From positions 1-64,000 of the forward strand of contig JAUNIX010000016.1 in NCBI GenBank assembly GCA_030523275.1: a stretch of DNA of 64,000 nt, in the 5' to 3' direction. Position numbers and translations under genes: made by a program. The notes under the pieces are model-generated. The model was not told where the DNA came from, did no database searches, and saw only the letters and a list, made by a program, of their open reading frames with translations. How positions within the stretch are numbered: the first letter of the stretch is position 1; each line of letters starts with the position of its first letter. This DNA comes from Lachnospiraceae bacterium. GTDB taxonomy: Bacteria > Bacillota > Clostridia > Lachnospirales > Lachnospiraceae. Shown one piece after another: positions 37,801 through 49,025 of this stretch.

Positions 37801-38713
37801 CTTTCTCTAACTGCTTCTGCGTATCTTGCAGTTTCTTTAACTGACTCTTCATAGTTTTGACAGTCGCTTCTAACTGCTTTTGTTGTGCCTGTGCTTCCTG
37901 TATTTTTGTCTTTAAGGTTACCTGAGCACTCGTTACCTGAATTTCTTTTTCCGTCAAACTCATCTGGGCATCATTTAACGCACTCTTTGCTTTTGCCAAC
38001 TGTTTGTTTGCAGAAGTTCGCTGAGAATCAAGTTTTGACTGTGCATCTTCCAACTTATCTTTTGCATCTTGTATTTGATCGGAGGCATCCTTAAATTCTC
38101 CATCAATCGCTTTTTTAATTTTAGAATTTAATTTATCAATTTTCTTTTCGTTAATAACAACATTAATATTTTCATTTAACAATCCAGCAGTTGATACAGA
38201 CGCCACACCGTTGACTGATTCAACCGCCGGGCTTAAAGTACCTTCCACATAATCGGAAAGTTCCTGACCATCCATCTCATCCGAATCGATCGCTGTAACC
38301 AATACCGGCATCATATCCATACTAATTTTCATAATTGTTGGATTTCCAACTTCTTCCGGAAAATAATCTTCTATCAAATCAAGACTTTCCCTAATGTCTA
38401 ATGTAACCGAATCCATATTGGTATCATCTTCAAATTCCATCATGACAATTGATACATTTTCTTTCGACTGCGAAGTCATCGTATCAAGACCACTGACACT
38501 CGCCATACTCTGTTCAATCGGCTTTGTGACCGAAGATTCCACTTCCTCTGGAGAAGCCCCACCATAAGTAGTCATAACTAACACATAAGGCAGATTCATG
38601 TTTGGAAGTAAATCTGTCTGCATTTTGGTAAATGATACAACACCGAGTATCAATACCAAAATAACGGCTACGATCACGGTAAAAGGTTTCCGCACGCTAA
38701 ATTTCTCTATCAT
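34898..38713 (-). CDS. RND-family efflux permease with coiled-coil insertion
   Basis: Inner-membrane proton-driven exporter, 1271 residues. TM1 is at about 12-30 (FTVIVAVILVLILGVV). A porter loop follows, then TM2-TM6 (LIYGAIFAIIVLFLFLKDLRP; LGVGMLVDNSIVVIENI). A second porter loop and TM7-TM12 follow (ALTTILGLSTMAIGLGTG). Residues about 205-425 form a long Ala/Gln/Lys-rich coiled coil inserted inside the first porter loop, between EKKIDKLN and VKSLLQAQNFEMPAG. The start at 38713 has GAGGAG six bases upstream. The C-terminus is strongly basic. No HlyD-like fusion protein or outer-membrane channel gene is adjacent. Substrate unknown. Confidence 0.92.
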   Translation of the reverse strand: MIEKFSVRKPFTVIVAVILVLILGVVSFTKMQTDLLPNMNLPYVLVMTTYGGASPEEVESSVTKPIEQSMASVSGLDTMTSQSKENVSIVMMEFEDDTNMDSVTLDIRESLDLIEDYFPEEVGNPTIMKISMDMMPVLVTAIDSDEMDGQELSDYVEGTLSPAVESVNGVASVSTAGLLNENINVVINEKKIDKLNSKIKKAIDGEFKDASDQIQDAKDKLEDAQSKLDSQRTSANKQLAKAKSALNDAQMSLTEKEIQVTSAQVTLKTKIQEAQAQQKQLEATVKTMKSQLKKLQDTQKQLEKAEAAGMLTDEQKAQITELKTQAKALQTQISGYESNIKTLKSTIKKLQSQDSQMTSALKQIKSGQKKVVANVETLDEQSANAQSSLTNAQITITNNKSKIEDSQKDLDTAKETAIEAANVSKTITVDTVKSLLQAQNFEMPAGYVTEDNVKYLVRVGDEATSQKELEKMVLMDIGVDGINPIRLRDVADVAVVNDDDASYCKVNGNEGIILSIQKQSTYSSAEVSDSITKKLDQLKASKKGLHYTNLMDQGVYINMIVDSVLQNLIYGAIFAIIVLFLFLKDLRPTLVVSLSIPISVVFALVLMYFTGITLNIISLSGLALGVGMLVDNSIVVIENIYRLRKDGMDVKEAAVEGAHGVAGAITASTLTTVSVFLPIVFTTGLTRQMFTDMALTIGFSLLASLIVAVTVVPMMSSGLLSKVSSKENKLINRIRDFYLNIMDKILGKRILVLLLALALFAGSIYGIAQKGFSLFPNMESTQMSMTLTMPKGSSQEELEDMANTVVVKALEISDIETVGSMQSNGNSVMSLGGSSNDLSVTMYVMLKEDKKLTNKQIKKKLEDKTKDFDCELKVNTSTMDMGSMSGSGVAASVKGTDMNKIRDIADQVADIMENTKGTVDVSDGQEETTEEMHVVVDKEKAIKNGLTVAQVYQAVSAELAEGTKATSVTQNDTSYDVVLEKNSKYASSRAKLKNLKLTGKVGNNEKEVTLQQIAKIKSTDSLSSISRENQTRYITVSANVKDGYNATKLNSQIEKKIKKIDLPKGYSIETGGEAESIYEMMEQLVLMLVLAIAFMYLIMVAQFQSLLSPFIILFTIPLAFTGGLFGLLICGMDLSVIAMIGFVMLAGIIVNNGIVLVDTINQLREQGYGLQEAIITAGSMRIRPIFMTALTTILGLSTMAIGLGTGSEMTQPMAIVTIGGLIYGTLLTLIVIPCIYSLFMREKGERRIRKGRKGRERKIKFHGFKRLKKKK

Positions 38714-38895
38714 CTTATTCTCCTCATTCAACCTTTTCGCTATATTTTTTCATTATTTCCCCATCATTTATGATGAAATCTCATCAACTTCTGCTCATAT
38801 AAATTTAACATATTTTGTTCACATAATCAACTTAATTACTCTGTATTGTAAAATCCTTTCAAACCCTTTTACAATATAAAAAATCTTTTTTGTAT

Positions 38896-38930
38896 CATAA
38901 AAGCCTCATGAAAAATCATGAGGCTTTCTA
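38896..38930. terminator. Terminator between guaB and the RND gene
   Basis: An 11-bp perfect stem, AAAGCCTCATG paired with CATGAGGCTTT, has a 6-base loop and flanking A and T runs. It terminates guaB on the minus strand. Confidence 0.88.
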
Positions 38931-38959
38931 TTATAATCAAATGATATAAAGTCTTATTC

Positions 38960-40423
<1,464 letters not shown>

Positions 40424-40464
40424 TCACTTTCTTTAATTTCAACTTTTTGTGTATATTGTCATTT

Positions 40465-40493
40465 ACTATAACAAAAACATATGTGCTTGTCAA
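40465..40493 (-). promoter_or_regulatory. Promoter of guaB
   Basis: Perfect TTGACA (40493-40488), a 17-base spacer and TATAGT (40470-40465), giving a leader of roughly 45 bases. Confidence 0.8.
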
Positions 40494-40518
40494 CGACAAA
40501 AATCGGAATTTTTGATAA

Positions 40519-40596
40519 AACCGAATGAAACACGCTCTGCGAGTTTCATCGGTTCGCAATGCATCTGATTGCATCCTCGCGGAGCGTTTTTTATTT
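40519..40596. repeat. Dispersed repeat element, copy B, with strong hairpin
   Basis: Outer arms CGCTCTGCGAG and CTCGCGGAGCG enclose an inner GCAAT/ATTGC stem. The first 40 bases match copy A at 4716. On the plus strand the hairpin is followed by TTTTTT, so it could also terminate transcription. It lies between the guaB promoter and the PTS IIA gene, facing no plus-strand gene. Confidence 0.65.
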
Positions 40597-40632
40597 CATA
40601 GGAAATTACAACGTAATTTCCTATGAAATAAA
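40592..40632. terminator. Perfect 19-bp inverted repeat between guaB and PTS IIA genes
   Basis: TTTATTTCATAGGAAATTA pairs perfectly with its complement around a 5-base CAACG loop, with A and T runs on both sides. It would insulate the guaB promoter from read-through of the upstream PTS IIA gene. Confidence 0.8.
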
Positions 40633-40663
40633 AAAAGAAGAATTGTCAAATAACAATCCTTCT
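40629..40663 (-). terminator. Terminator of the PTS IIA gene
   Basis: On the minus strand AGAAGGATTGT pairs with ACAATTCTTCT around a 6-base loop and is followed by seven U. It lies 14 bases after the stop codon. Confidence 0.85.
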
Positions 40664-40676
40664 ATAAATTATCTAC

Positions 40677-41039
40677 CTATTCTTCAATAGAAATTTCACT
40701 ACCCACTACTAAGGTTGGTACCGGTTTTGCTTCCACACAGATGCTTCCAGGAAGACCTGCTTCCGACGCTTCATTAAAAACGACTGTCAGATGACCCAGC
40801 GCTTCCAAATTCTTCTGGGCAAGACTTCCAACTGCTGTAATTTCATAAGAAACATCATCAATAATCAGTTTTTGTCCAGCAGTCAAAGTTCCATTGACTG
40901 GATTCACACTCATCATATAGCAAAATTCCCGAAGTGCATCTGGAGCATCCTCACCAAATAAAATAAACATGCCTTCATCCATAAAGGCTTCTACTTGATT
41001 TCCTAAACCAGTTACTTTATTTTCATATATCATGCCCAT
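40677..41039 (-). CDS. Orphan PTS IIA protein, glucitol/sorbitol type
   Basis: 120-residue protein with the overall GutA/SrlB-type IIA pattern: ILFGEDAPDALREFCY (26-41), LTAGQKLIIDDVSYEITAVGSLAQKNLEALGHLTVVF (52-88), then LPGSICV. No IIB, IIC, sorbitol dehydrogenase or EI/HPr gene is nearby. Compared with E. coli SrlB as I recall it, the IHxH segment after FCY is replaced by MMSVNPVN, leaving His83 (LGH) as the only family-like histidine. It may therefore be regulatory or divergent rather than a normal phosphocarrier. GGGAAG lies seven bases before the ATG. Confidence 0.8.
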   Translation of the reverse strand: MGMIYENKVTGLGNQVEAFMDEGMFILFGEDAPDALREFCYMMSVNPVNGTLTAGQKLIIDDVSYEITAVGSLAQKNLEALGHLTVVFNEASEAGLPGSICVEAKPVPTLVVGSEISIEE

Positions 41040-41190
41040 ATCTTATCTTCCCTTCTTTTCTCTTAAACCAGACGAAATTATGCCATATGAATTTCGCCAG
41101 TTTGCGTGCAGCGGCAAATGGAAATACTAAGATTTCCGCTCGCATTGCGCCTTTGCATAAAGGCACAAGAAGCAGACATCCCCTGTCTGC
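41040..41190 (-). ncRNA. Long structured 5' leader of the PTS IIA gene
   Basis: The promoter at 41197-41225 predicts a leader of about 150 bases that is rich in hairpins. GAAGCAGACA pairs with TGTCTGCTTC, GCCTTT with AAAGGC, and GGAAAT with ATTTCC. A GC-rich segment follows before the ribosome site. No known riboswitch class was recognised. It may be a regulatory leader or a repeat element lying in the leader. Confidence 0.55.
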
Positions 41191-41196
41191 TTCCTT

Positions 41197-41225
41197 ATTG
41201 TACTATATTTTATTTTATTTTGCAA
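41197..41225 (-). promoter_or_regulatory. Promoter of the PTS IIA gene
   Basis: TTGCAA (41225-41220), a 17-base AT-only-like spacer and TACAAT (41202-41197), in the gap after groEL. Confidence 0.65.
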
Positions 41226-41284
41226 CCAACGAAATTCATTCCAGATTGGAAATGTTGCGCACGACTAAACTACTATATTATTAC

Positions 41285-42940
<1,656 letters not shown>

Positions 42941-42954
42941 TTAAGCTTTCAAAT

Positions 42955-43230
42955 TTAAGCTTCAACAATTGCTAAAATATCGCTCTGTTTTAAAATAATG
43001 TATTCTACGCCATCATATTTTACTTCGGTGCCGGCATATTTAGAATAAATAACTTTCTGACCAACACTTACTTCCATTTTTACATCAGCAGTACCAGGTC
43101 CAACTGCAATAACTTCTGCTTCTTGTGGTTTTTCCTGACTAGAACTTGCTAATACAATTCCTGATTTTGTCGTTGTCTCTGCCTCACACTGTTTGATTAC
43201 AACTCTGTCACCTAATGGTACTAATTTCAT
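42955..43230 (-). CDS. groS: Co-chaperonin GroES
   Basis: Heptameric lid of the GroEL chamber, 91 residues, slightly short but complete. MKLVPLGDRVVIKQCEAETTT and the mobile loop KSGIVLASSSQEKPQ are visible. The C-terminus VEYIILKQSDILAIVEA is typical. AAAGGAGGCAACAAC precedes the ATG. First gene of groESL. Confidence 0.98.
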   Translation of the reverse strand: MKLVPLGDRVVIKQCEAETTTKSGIVLASSSQEKPQEAEVIAVGPGTADVKMEVSVGQKVIYSKYAGTEVKYDGVEYIILKQSDILAIVEA

Positions 43231-43279
43231 GTTGTTGCCTCCTTTATATTCGCCTTGATTGTTTTCTCCCTTAACCCTG

Positions 43280-43306
43280 TTAGCACTCTTTTTATTTGAG
43301 TGCTAA
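43280..43306. promoter_or_regulatory. CIRCE operator (HrcA site) of groESL
   Basis: A perfect TTAGCACTC-N9-GAGTGCTAA inverted repeat lies about 50 bases before groES and just downstream of the -10. HrcA binds this element and represses chaperone genes at normal temperature. hrcA itself is not in the window. Confidence 0.97.
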
Positions 43307-43317
43307 CAACTATCCTT

Positions 43318-43346
43318 ATATTAGTTAATTTATCCAGATAACGCAA
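43318..43346 (-). promoter_or_regulatory. Promoter of groESL
   Basis: TTGCGT (43346-43341), a 17-base spacer and TAATAT (43323-43318), placing the start next to CIRCE. Confidence 0.65.
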
Positions 43347-43486
43347 CTTTTATAACTTTTAAATACCTTCTAATTTTTGTTATTTTCTTTATATAACTCT
43401 TTCATACTCTTTTTTTCTCATTTTATCTCATTATTTTCCATACTTATTTAATTTAAATCAAATAGAATCTCTGGCAATTAAATTAC

Positions 43487-43580
43487 AAAAAAATTCTCCG
43501 TAAGCGGCATGTGCAAAAACTTAAAACAACTTACTGTCTGGTTTCTTTTGTCACCTTAACGCAAGCGGAGAATTTTTTTG
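43487..43580. terminator. Long-loop inverted repeat after the aminotransferase gene
   Basis: AAAAAATTCTCCG (43487 on) pairs with CGGAGAATTTTTTT (to about 43580) around a loop of over 60 bases that itself contains pairing candidates. It is placed as terminator of the aminotransferase gene. The remaining part of the 355-base gap holds only the groESL promoter and AT-rich sequence. Confidence 0.6.
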
Positions 43581-43585
43581 TTAAT

Positions 43586-44752
43586 TTATTTTAGAATCCC
43601 ACTCTCATCGACAACCTGAACAACTTCTCTTAATTTTTCAGGAGGTAATACAAGGGCAAAACGAACATACCCTTCTCCGAGTGAACCAAAAGACGTTCCT
43701 GGTGTGCAGATGACTCCGGTACGCTCCATTAATTCCACACAAAATTCTTCCGATGATCTAAAATTCTCTGGAATTGGAGCCCATACAAACATCGTTCCCT
43801 GACTATCCGGCACATTCCAACCAATTTCACGAAAACCGCCACACAATGCATCACGACGTTTCTCATATTCTTTACATTGATCTTTCACCATATCAAGTGG
43901 TCCGTCTAAAGCCGCGATCGCCGCCTTTTGAATCATAATCGGCATACCAAAATCTATCTGAGAACGCAAAAGTTTCAATGCATCAATAATCTCTTTCTTG
44001 CCAACAGCAAAAGAAATTCGAAGCCCAGTCACATTAAAGGATTTTGATAAGGAAAAGAATTCAACTCCTACCTCTTTGGCTCCTTCATATGATAAGAAAG
44101 ATTTTCCTTCTTTGCCATCATAAATAATATCTGAATAGGCATTATCATGTATGATCAAAATATCATACTTCTTTGCAAATGCAATCGCTTTTTCATATAC
44201 AGAATCGTCGGCAACCGAACACACTGGATTGTATGGATAAGAAAGAATCATAAATTTTGCCTTTTGAGCAACTTCTTCCGGAATTGCATCAAAATCTGGC
44301 AAAAAATTATTTTCGGCTAATAAAGGATAAAAATACATCTCTCCATCGCCAAGATAAGCACCAACTTCAAAAATTGGGTATCCTGGATTTGGCAGTAATG
44401 CGTAATCACCTTTGCTAAGTAATGACATACCAATATGACCGATTCCTTCCTGTGTTCCGTGAACAGCAGTGATTTCATCAATCAATACATCAACACCAAA
44501 ACGCTTTTTATAATAACGCTGCACCGCCTCCAACGTTTCCTTAAAATCTCTTAATGCATATACATAATTTTCTGCATGTTTACATGCTTCCGTCATTGCC
44601 TCCATAACGTGAGGTGCCGGCTTAAAGTCTGGGGTTCCCACTGACAGATTGTACACTTTTCTTCCAGATGCTAATAATTCTTCTTTCTTCTCATCTAAGG
44701 CTGCAAAAATCCCGGTTTGAAAATGGGATAATCGATCTGCTTGTTCCATCAT
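43586..44752 (-). CDS. Class I/II PLP-dependent aminotransferase
   Basis: 388-residue fold-type I aminotransferase. It has NLSVGTPDFKPAPHVMEAM at the N-terminus and the HGTQEGI cofactor region. NPGYPIFEVG and SYPYNPV (the conserved Asn-Pro) follow, then the PLP-lysine motif SLSKSFNVTGLRISFAVG and a C-terminal substrate Arg in EGYVRFALV. The sequence resembles the DapL/AlaC/YugH group, so an amino-acid aminotransferase (alanine, aspartate or diaminopimelate branch) is likely. The exact substrate is not decided. GGAAAGGAG lies 8 bases before the ATG. Confidence 0.9.
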   Translation of the reverse strand: MMEQADRLSHFQTGIFAALDEKKEELLASGRKVYNLSVGTPDFKPAPHVMEAMTEACKHAENYVYALRDFKETLEAVQRYYKKRFGVDVLIDEITAVHGTQEGIGHIGMSLLSKGDYALLPNPGYPIFEVGAYLGDGEMYFYPLLAENNFLPDFDAIPEEVAQKAKFMILSYPYNPVCSVADDSVYEKAIAFAKKYDILIIHDNAYSDIIYDGKEGKSFLSYEGAKEVGVEFFSLSKSFNVTGLRISFAVGKKEIIDALKLLRSQIDFGMPIMIQKAAIAALDGPLDMVKDQCKEYEKRRDALCGGFREIGWNVPDSQGTMFVWAPIPENFRSSEEFCVELMERTGVICTPGTSFGSLGEGYVRFALVLPPEKLREVVQVVDESGILK

Positions 44753-44800
44753 ATTTTTTACTCCTTTCCATCCCTAATCACAATTCCGATACCACAGAAA

Positions 44801-44825
44801 ATGCCCTGTCCAGTGACAGGGCACA
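44801..44825 (-). terminator. glnS terminator
   Basis: On the minus strand GCCCTGTC pairs with GACAGGGC around an ACTG loop, followed by ATTTTCT. It lies about 25 bases after the glnS stop and before the aminotransferase gene. Confidence 0.8.
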
Positions 44826-44847
44826 TCTCTTATTTATTTGTAATTAC

Positions 44848-46512
44848 TTATTTCTTTTTTGGCTTATAAGAACTCTTTAATGATACAATACGGTTGAACA
44901 CCAAATGATCTTCTATAGAATCCTTAGAATCCACATTAAAATATCCATTTCTTACAAATTGGAAGCTGTCAAGTGGTTTTGCATCTTTTAATGCAGGTTC
45001 CACATAACAATTCTCTAATACTGTCAAAGAATTTGGATTTAAATTCAGACTTCCGTCCTCATTATAAACACCTTTTTCCTCATCCACAATATTTTCATAT
45101 AAACGTACTTCTGCTTTTACTGCATGAGCTGCTGATACCCAATGAATCGTTCCTTTTACTTTACGACCAGTGAATCCTGAACCACTCTTTGTTTCCGGGT
45201 CATATGTGCAGTACACTTCTGTCACATTGCCATTTTCATCTGTTTTATAATCATGACATTTTACAAAATATGCATTCATCAGACGCACTTCATTTCCTGG
45301 ATATAAACGGAAATATTTTCTTGGCGGATCGATCATAAAGTCATCACGTTCAATATAAAGTTCACGGCTAAATGGCACTTCTCTCGTACCCATCTCAGGA
45401 TTTTCCATGTTATTTTTAACAGGAAGGTATTCTACCTGATCTTCTGGATAGTTTGTGATTACCAATTTAATTGGATCTGTTACAGCATACATACGAGGTT
45501 TTGTAAGTTTTAAATCATCTCGTAAGAAATGTTCTAACATCGCATAATCAACAGAACTATGGCTCTTAGATACACCGACTTGTTCCATGAAAGTCTTGAT
45601 TGCACTTGGTGTAAATCCACGGCGTTTTAAAGCACTCAAAGATACAAGACGTGGATCATCCCATCCGTCCACAATTCCATCTTCTACTAATTTTTTAATA
45701 TAACGTTTACCAGTAATGACATTTGTCAGATATAATTTCGCAAATTCAATCTGTTTTGGTGGATTTTCGAATTCACATTCTTCAACAACCCAGTCATATA
45801 ATGGACGATGATCTTCAAATTCTAATGTACAAATAGAATGTGTCACTCCTTCAATCGCATCTTCAATCGGATGAGCAAAATCGTACATTGGATAAATACA
45901 CCATTTATCGCCCGTATTATGATGGTGCATGCGCGCAATACGATAAATAATCGGATCTCTCATGTTGATATTACCAGATGTCATATCAATCTTTGCACGC
46001 AGAACCTTACTTCCATCTGGGAATTCACCATTTTTCATTGCTTCAAATAAACTTAAGTTTTCTTCAATCGAACGATCTCTATATGGACTGTTCTTACCCG
46101 GTTCTGTCAATGTTCCACGATACTCGCGAATTTCTTCCGGTGTCAGATCACAGACATAAGCTTTTCCTTTTTTGATCAGTTTGATCGCACATTCATACAT
46201 CTGATCAAAATAATCGGATGCATAAAAATATTCATCACCGTAGTCCGCTCCCAACCACTGAACATCTTCTAAAATTGACTGGACAAATTCTGTCTTCTCT
46301 TTTGTTGGGTTTGTATCATCAAATCTTAAGTTAAACTTTCCATTATATTTCTGTGCTAATCCGTAATTTAATAAAATAGATTTTGCATGTCCAATATGAA
46401 GGTACCCATTTGGCTCTGGTGGAAAACGAGTTACCACTTTTACACATTTTCCTTCTTCAATATCTTTGTCAATTATCTGTTCAATAAAATTTTTAGAAAC
46501 GGTTTCTTCCAT
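44848..46512 (-). CDS. glnS: Glutaminyl-tRNA synthetase
   Basis: Class I synthetase charging tRNA-Gln directly, 554 residues. It has the HIGH region [21 protein letters not shown], and the ...VDGWDDPRL and ALKRRGF signatures, with beta-barrel anticodon domains at the C-terminus. The stretch aligned with the KMSKS-like MSKRKL of E. coli GlnRS reads TGKRYI. The start at 46512 follows GGGAGGAAGTATA; an in-frame start at 46614 adds a non-conserved tail. GlnRS in Firmicutes is thought to derive from horizontal transfer, and GatCAB is kept alongside. Confidence 0.95.
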   Translation of the reverse strand: MEETVSKNFIEQIIDKDIEEGKCVKVVTRFPPEPNGYLHIGHAKSILLNYGLAQKYNGKFNLRFDDTNPTKEKTEFVQSILEDVQWLGADYGDEYFYASDYFDQMYECAIKLIKKGKAYVCDLTPEEIREYRGTLTEPGKNSPYRDRSIEENLSLFEAMKNGEFPDGSKVLRAKIDMTSGNINMRDPIIYRIARMHHHNTGDKWCIYPMYDFAHPIEDAIEGVTHSICTLEFEDHRPLYDWVVEECEFENPPKQIEFAKLYLTNVITGKRYIKKLVEDGIVDGWDDPRLVSLSALKRRGFTPSAIKTFMEQVGVSKSHSSVDYAMLEHFLRDDLKLTKPRMYAVTDPIKLVITNYPEDQVEYLPVKNNMENPEMGTREVPFSRELYIERDDFMIDPPRKYFRLYPGNEVRLMNAYFVKCHDYKTDENGNVTEVYCTYDPETKSGSGFTGRKVKGTIHWVSAAHAVKAEVRLYENIVDEEKGVYNEDGSLNLNPNSLTVLENCYVEPALKDAKPLDSFQFVRNGYFNVDSKDSIEDHLVFNRIVSLKSSYKPKKK

Positions 46513-46622
46513 TATACTTCCTCCCAAATTCTTGTCACTCTTATGAGATTTTATATTATCATAAACGTATTTTGAATTCAAGTCTCTGATTACCGTCACA
46601 AAACCGAATTCCAAACTTATTT

Positions 46623-47558
46623 TTAGAGAGTTGCAATCATAACTGCCATATTACCATTGAAAATGGTTTCTTTCTGGTCAGAACAAATAATAAAATGATC
46701 GCCTTTTTTCACCTCGATATCCCCAATGATACCAGAACCTTCAATGACACTGACTAACTGGAATGGTTTATCATTTACGATTGTATTTTTACCTGTTAAC
46801 TGATAACGATCTACAGCGAAAAACTCACTTTCGATCATCGTTGTTTTTGTACCGTTTTCAAGTTCCGCTTTAACAAATTCTTTATTTTGATCAACATTAG
46901 CTGGAACTCTTGTCACATCAATCGACTGTTTTACATGTAACTGCCTTTCATTTCCGTCTTTATCCTTACGGTGATAATCATAAACACGATATGTAATATC
47001 AGATGACTGCTGCGCCTCATAAATGAGCGAACCACTACAGATCGCATGTAATGTTCCAGAAGGAATGTAAAAGAAATCTCCCTCTGATATTGCAAATGAG
47101 TTCAATAAATGATCATAGTCGTCTTCTTCGATTGCTTTAACAAATTCTTCTTTTGTCTTGGCATGATGTCCCATAACCATTTTCGTATTTTCATCTGCCT
47201 GCAATACATACCAACATTCTGTTTTGCCAAGAGAATTTTCATATTTTTTTGCATATGCATCATCTGGATGTACCTGAACAGATAAGTTATCATTGGCATC
47301 GATAATTTTTACAAGCAATGGAAACTCATTACCTTCAATATTTCCAAATAATTCTCGATGCTCATCAAACAATTGTGCCAATGTTGTTCCAGCATATTCA
47401 CTATTTTCAATCGTACAATTACCATTTTTGTGTGCTGAAATTGCCCACGCCTCACCAGTATGATCACTTGGAATGTCATATCCATAGACATCACGAAGTT
47501 TATGTCCACCCCAGATCATTTCTTTAAATACCGGCTTCATTTTTAAAATGTGTCCCAT
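46623..47558 (-). CDS. manA: Mannose-6-phosphate isomerase, class I
   Basis: Interconverts mannose-6-P and fructose-6-P. It has 311 residues, the short Firmicutes type. The zinc-site cupin motif is [17 protein letters not shown], followed by GKTECWYVL and the second His motif [48 protein letters not shown] precedes the ATG. It lies 53 bases after radA. Confidence 0.95.
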   Translation of the reverse strand: MGHILKMKPVFKEMIWGGHKLRDVYGYDIPSDHTGEAWAISAHKNGNCTIENSEYAGTTLAQLFDEHRELFGNIEGNEFPLLVKIIDANDNLSVQVHPDDAYAKKYENSLGKTECWYVLQADENTKMVMGHHAKTKEEFVKAIEEDDYDHLLNSFAISEGDFFYIPSGTLHAICSGSLIYEAQQSSDITYRVYDYHRKDKDGNERQLHVKQSIDVTRVPANVDQNKEFVKAELENGTKTTMIESEFFAVDRYQLTGKNTIVNDKPFQLVSVIEGSGIIGDIEVKKGDHFIICSDQKETIFNGNMAVMIATL

Positions 47559-47611
47559 AATTTCTTCTCCTTTTATTTATGACATTTTGCTTGGATTCTA
47601 ACAATTATATT

Positions 47612-48970
47612 TTATGATAACAAATCCAATGCTTCCCTGACATTGGACACCCCTATTAATTTCATATCCGTCTTAATACGAATTGTCTCTAAATTAGCTT
47701 TTGGTAAAATACAGGTATGAAATCCCATTTTCTCGGCCTCTAAAATTCTTTGTTCAGATTGTGAAACACCACGAATCTCTCCAACTAGTCCAACTTCTCC
47801 AAAAATAATCGTGTCTGCTGCTAAAGCAATATTTTTATAACTAGACGCAATTGCCAAGACAACTCCTAGATCGATCGCTGGCTCTCCCAGGCGCATACCT
47901 CCAGCTAGATTGACATAGGCATCGCAGCCTCCAAGCTGCATACCAACTCGTTTTTCTAATACCGCCATCAGTAGGTTGATGCGGTTATAATCTATTCCCA
48001 CTGCCGTTCTTCTTGGCATATTGAAGTTTGTCGGCGATACCAATGCTTGAATTTCAATCAAGACTGGTCTAGTTCCCTCCAAAGAACATACCACAACAGA
48101 ACCAGCTGCATCAAGCGGTCGTCCATTTAACATAATCTGAGATGGATTTTCCACTTCGGTAAGTCCGTCCTGGCGCATTTCAAAAACTCCAATCTCATTG
48201 GTAGATCCAAATCGATTTTTTACTGTACGCAGGATACGATATACCGCCTGCCTTTCTCCCTCAAAATAAAGAACCGTATCAACCATATGCTCAAGCGTCC
48301 TTGGTCCAGCCACAACACCTTCTTTTGTCACATGTCCAACAATAAAAATGGCAATATTATGTTCTTTGGCAATTCGCATTAGGCGACTTGTCACCTCGCG
48401 TACCTGAGAAACACTTCCTGCAGCGGAAGAAACCGCATCGGAATACATTGTCTGAATCGAATCCACAACTAAAAATTCTGGTTTTGCTTTTAAAATTCCA
48501 TCAGCAATCGTGTCCATATCTGTCTCACAAAGTAATAACAATTCACCTTGAAAGACTCCAATCCTCGATGCACGCATTTTAATCTGATGCATGGATTCTT
48601 CTCCTGAAACATACAGTACCTTTCGTCCTGCATTTGCCAGATTCCGACATACTTGTAACAGAAGTGTTGATTTTCCAATCCCCGGATCGCCACCAACTAA
48701 TGATAATGAACCTTTGACAATGCCACCTCCAAGGACACGGTCCAGTTCCGTAATATTGGTCGGAATCCGTTCTTCTTCTTTTGTTGAAACATCCACAATA
48801 TTCATAAGAGAGGCTAAAGCTTTTTTATCTTTAGCCCCTCTTTTATGTGTTGTTTCTAGTCGTTCTTCAACAAATGTATTCCAAGTCTTGCATGCAGGGC
48901 ACTGTCCCATCCATTTTGCGGACTCATATCCACATTCCTGACAAAAATAAATGGTCTTACTCTTTGCCAT
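47612..48970 (-). CDS. radA: DNA repair protein RadA
   Basis: RecA-like DnaB-type branch-migration helicase in recombination. It has 452 residues: an N-terminal Cys4 zinc finger (Cys10, Cys13, Cys24, Cys27), Walker A GGDPGIGKSTLLLQ, the RadA motif VKNRFGSTNEIG, and a C-terminal Lon-protease-like domain (YNRINLLMAVLEKR; LAGGMRLGEPAIDL). It is downstream of clpC, a common Firmicutes arrangement. Confidence 0.97.
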   Translation of the reverse strand: MAKSKTIYFCQECGYESAKWMGQCPACKTWNTFVEERLETTHKRGAKDKKALASLMNIVDVSTKEEERIPTNITELDRVLGGGIVKGSLSLVGGDPGIGKSTLLLQVCRNLANAGRKVLYVSGEESMHQIKMRASRIGVFQGELLLLCETDMDTIADGILKAKPEFLVVDSIQTMYSDAVSSAAGSVSQVREVTSRLMRIAKEHNIAIFIVGHVTKEGVVAGPRTLEHMVDTVLYFEGERQAVYRILRTVKNRFGSTNEIGVFEMRQDGLTEVENPSQIMLNGRPLDAAGSVVVCSLEGTRPVLIEIQALVSPTNFNMPRRTAVGIDYNRINLLMAVLEKRVGMQLGGCDAYVNLAGGMRLGEPAIDLGVVLAIASSYKNIALAADTIIFGEVGLVGEIRGVSQSEQRILEAEKMGFHTCILPKANLETIRIKTDMKLIGVSNVREALDLLS

Positions 48971-49025
48971 GCTTTTCTCCTATCTTTTTATAATCTTGAT
49001 GATACAAGAACTCCTATCATCCTAA

